From assembly GCF_916618755.1 (NCBI RefSeq), contig NZ_CAKAKB010000002.1:186001-250000 (forward strand): DNA of 64,000 bases. The letters are read 5' to 3'. Shown in pieces: positions 62,873 through 64,000 of this stretch. The position numbers and the translations under genes are program-made. Source of the stretch: Actinotalea sp. Marseille-Q4924 (lineage in GTDB: Bacteria > Actinomycetota > Actinomycetes > Actinomycetales > Cellulomonadaceae). Each line of letters starts with the position of its first letter. Positions within the stretch are counted from its first letter, which is position 1. The notes under the pieces were generated by a model. The model did no database searches, was not told the origin of the DNA, and saw only the letters and a list, made by a program, of their open reading frames with translations.

Positions 62873-64000
62873 GTGGTGACCTCCCGGGTCCAGGTGCACG
62901 AGCAGGGCGACAGTCGGCGCCCGGACCGCCGGTACCCGGACGCGCCGGCGATCATCCGCCGTCGCACCCCCCGGGACGCCGCCACCAGCAGCACGTCCCG
63001 CACCACCTCCCGCGACGCGGTCCGTGACCTCGTCCGCTCCTGGCGTCCGCAGCCCTACGGGACCGAGCCGTCGCTCGCCACACCGCCGCCGCGCAGCACG
63101 ACCCGGCGCAACGGCGTCCCGCTCCTGGAGACCGACCGGTTCACCGTCCCGCCGCCCGTGCCCCTCGAGGGCAGCCACCCGTGGCTGCTGTCGGCCTCGC
63201 AGCGCGGCAACCCGCACTCCGCCGTCCGCACGTGGACGGAGGGCAACGCCGTCCGCCCGCTCGTCCACGGCCGGCCCTACTTCGCCGCCCTGGCCGCCGC
63301 GGTGGAGCGCATGCGCGCCGGTGACCTGCTGCTGTTCGTCGGGTGGCGCGTCGACCCCGACGAGTGCGTGCGCCCGGACGGCACGACCGTCGCGCAGCTC
63401 CTGTCCCAGGCGGCGCACCGCGGCGTGCTCGTCCGCGGCCTCGTGTGGCGCTCCCAGCTGGACCGGCTCAAGTTCTCGGTGCGGCAGAACCGCCGCTTCG
63501 CGCAGACGGTCAACGAGCACGGCGGCGAGGTGCTGCTGGACCAGCGCGTCCGTCCCTTCGGCAGCCACCACCAGAAGTTCGTCGTCCTGCGCCACCCGGG
63601 TCGCCCGCAGCTGGACGTCGTCTTCCTCGGCGGGATCGACGTCGCGCACTCCCGCGGCGACGACGCCGACCACCGCGGCGACCCCCAGCGCATGCCGTTC
63701 AACACCTGGTACGGCGGCCGGCCGGCGTGGCACGACGTGCAGGTGGAGATCCGTGGCCCCGCCGTCCGGTGCGTCGAGGAGGTGTTCCGCGAGCGCTGGG
63801 AGGACCCGTCGGCGCTGTCCCGGCGGCCCTGGCACCTCGTGCCCCACCTGCTCGACCTGCCCGAGCGCCGGCCGGACCCGCTGCCCGAGCCCCTGCCGTC
63901 GCCCGAGCCGGTCGGCACCTGCACCGTCCAGCTCCTGCGGACCTACCCGAACCGCTGGGGTGGCTACCCGTTCGCGCCGCACGGCGAGCGGACCGTGGCG
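62873..64000 (+). CDS. Phospholipase D-family protein, 3'-truncated by window edge
   Basis: Open from GTG 62873 (or 62855/62876) to the last base, 376 codons seen. After an Arg/Pro-rich start comes ERMRAGDLLLFVGWRVDPDECV, then the first catalytic HKD half-motif FGSHHQKFVVLRHPG (H-x-K). DVVFLGGIDVAHSRGDDADH and FNTWYGGRPAWHDVQVEIRGPAVRCVEEVFRERWEDP follow as in cardiolipin-synthase/PLD enzymes. The second HKD motif must lie beyond the window. Substrate unknown; GTG has no clear Shine-Dalgarno. Confidence 0.85.
   Translation, partial: MVTSRVQVHEQGDSRRPDRRYPDAPAIIRRRTPRDAATSSTSRTTSRDAVRDLVRSWRPQPYGTEPSLATPPPRSTTRRNGVPLLETDRFTVPPPVPLEGSHPWLLSASQRGNPHSAVRTWTEGNAVRPLVHGRPYFAALAAAVERMRAGDLLLFVGWRVDPDECVRPDGTTVAQLLSQAAHRGVLVRGLVWRSQLDRLKFSVRQNRRFAQTVNEHGGEVLLDQRVRPFGSHHQKFVVLRHPGRPQLDVVFLGGIDVAHSRGDDADHRGDPQRMPFNTWYGGRPAWHDVQVEIRGPAVRCVEEVFRERWEDPSALSRRPWHLVPHLLDLPERRPDPLPEPLPSPEPVGTCTVQLLRTYPNRWGGYPFAPHGERTVA

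Overview
The window is a very GC-rich (I estimate above 70 %) chromosomal segment with strong G/C third-position bias, many GTG starts and many ATGA/GTGA/TGATG gene overlaps. Together with families such as DUF6480, DUF222/HNH, ANTAR, RNase J, tandem CrcB and a SpoIIE-type phosphatase, this points to an actinobacterium, probably close to Cellulomonas or a relative (inference from family content only). No rRNA, tRNA, CRISPR array, insertion sequence or prophage was seen.

Layout. 1-7.4 kb: a plus-strand surface-glycan operon with two GT9 heptosyltransferase-like enzymes, two GT1/GT4 glycosyltransferases, a GmhA-type isomerase, a bifunctional HldE-type heptose kinase/nucleotidyltransferase and an SDR, followed by a VOC protein. 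7.4-11.6 kb: a minus-strand operon GT2 - UDP-glucuronate decarboxylase-like enzyme - bacteriophytochrome, whose SpoIIE phosphatase output domain is separated by a one-base frameshift. 11.7-16 kb: LLM flavin oxidoreductase, DUF6480, NAD(P)H dehydrogenase-like flavoprotein, and a CDF transporter coupled to a one-lobe solute-binding lipoprotein. 16-21.4 kb: nitrate assimilation (NarK, molybdopterin nitrate reductase, FAD/BFD electron-transfer flavoprotein) with a GlnR-like box. 21.5-30.5 kb: DUF255 protein, then a more accessory stretch: TPR/LuxR regulator, PQ-loop-like membrane protein, flavin monooxygenase, metallophosphoesterase, a broken PAP2 phosphatase, and two convergent lipoproteins sharing an undescribed repeat domain. 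30.5-40.8 kb: Ser/Thr kinase, GrpB-like protein, ferredoxin-reductase/folE operon facing a Cys-rich HTH regulator, 2Fe-2S protein, GAF protein, SQR-like flavoprotein, AI-2E exporter, spermidine-synthase-like protein.

40.8-49.9 kb is a copper/envelope-redox island: DUF305 lipoprotein, HMA-SafE-cupredoxin fusion, CopA ATPase, SHOCT protein, response regulator/histidine kinase, and a thioredoxin-CcdA-redoxin operon. Five copies of an 11-bp-period direct repeat (CTTCA-N6-CTTCA-TCGA-like) lie in its promoters and probably bind the encoded OmpR-type regulator. 49.9-64 kb: two CrcB fluoride channels, a carboxylate-amine ligase, F510_1955-type lipoprotein, serine hydrolase, Csp-like copper-storage protein, glycerate kinase, small membrane protein, DUF222-HNH endonuclease behind a LexA-like SOS box, PrfC, RNase J, and the start of a phospholipase D-family gene cut by the window end.

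Three genes (phytochrome, narK, PAP2) each need one single-base G/C change to restore a conserved protein. This is either sequence error in G runs or real gene decay, and should be settled before those genes are interpreted.
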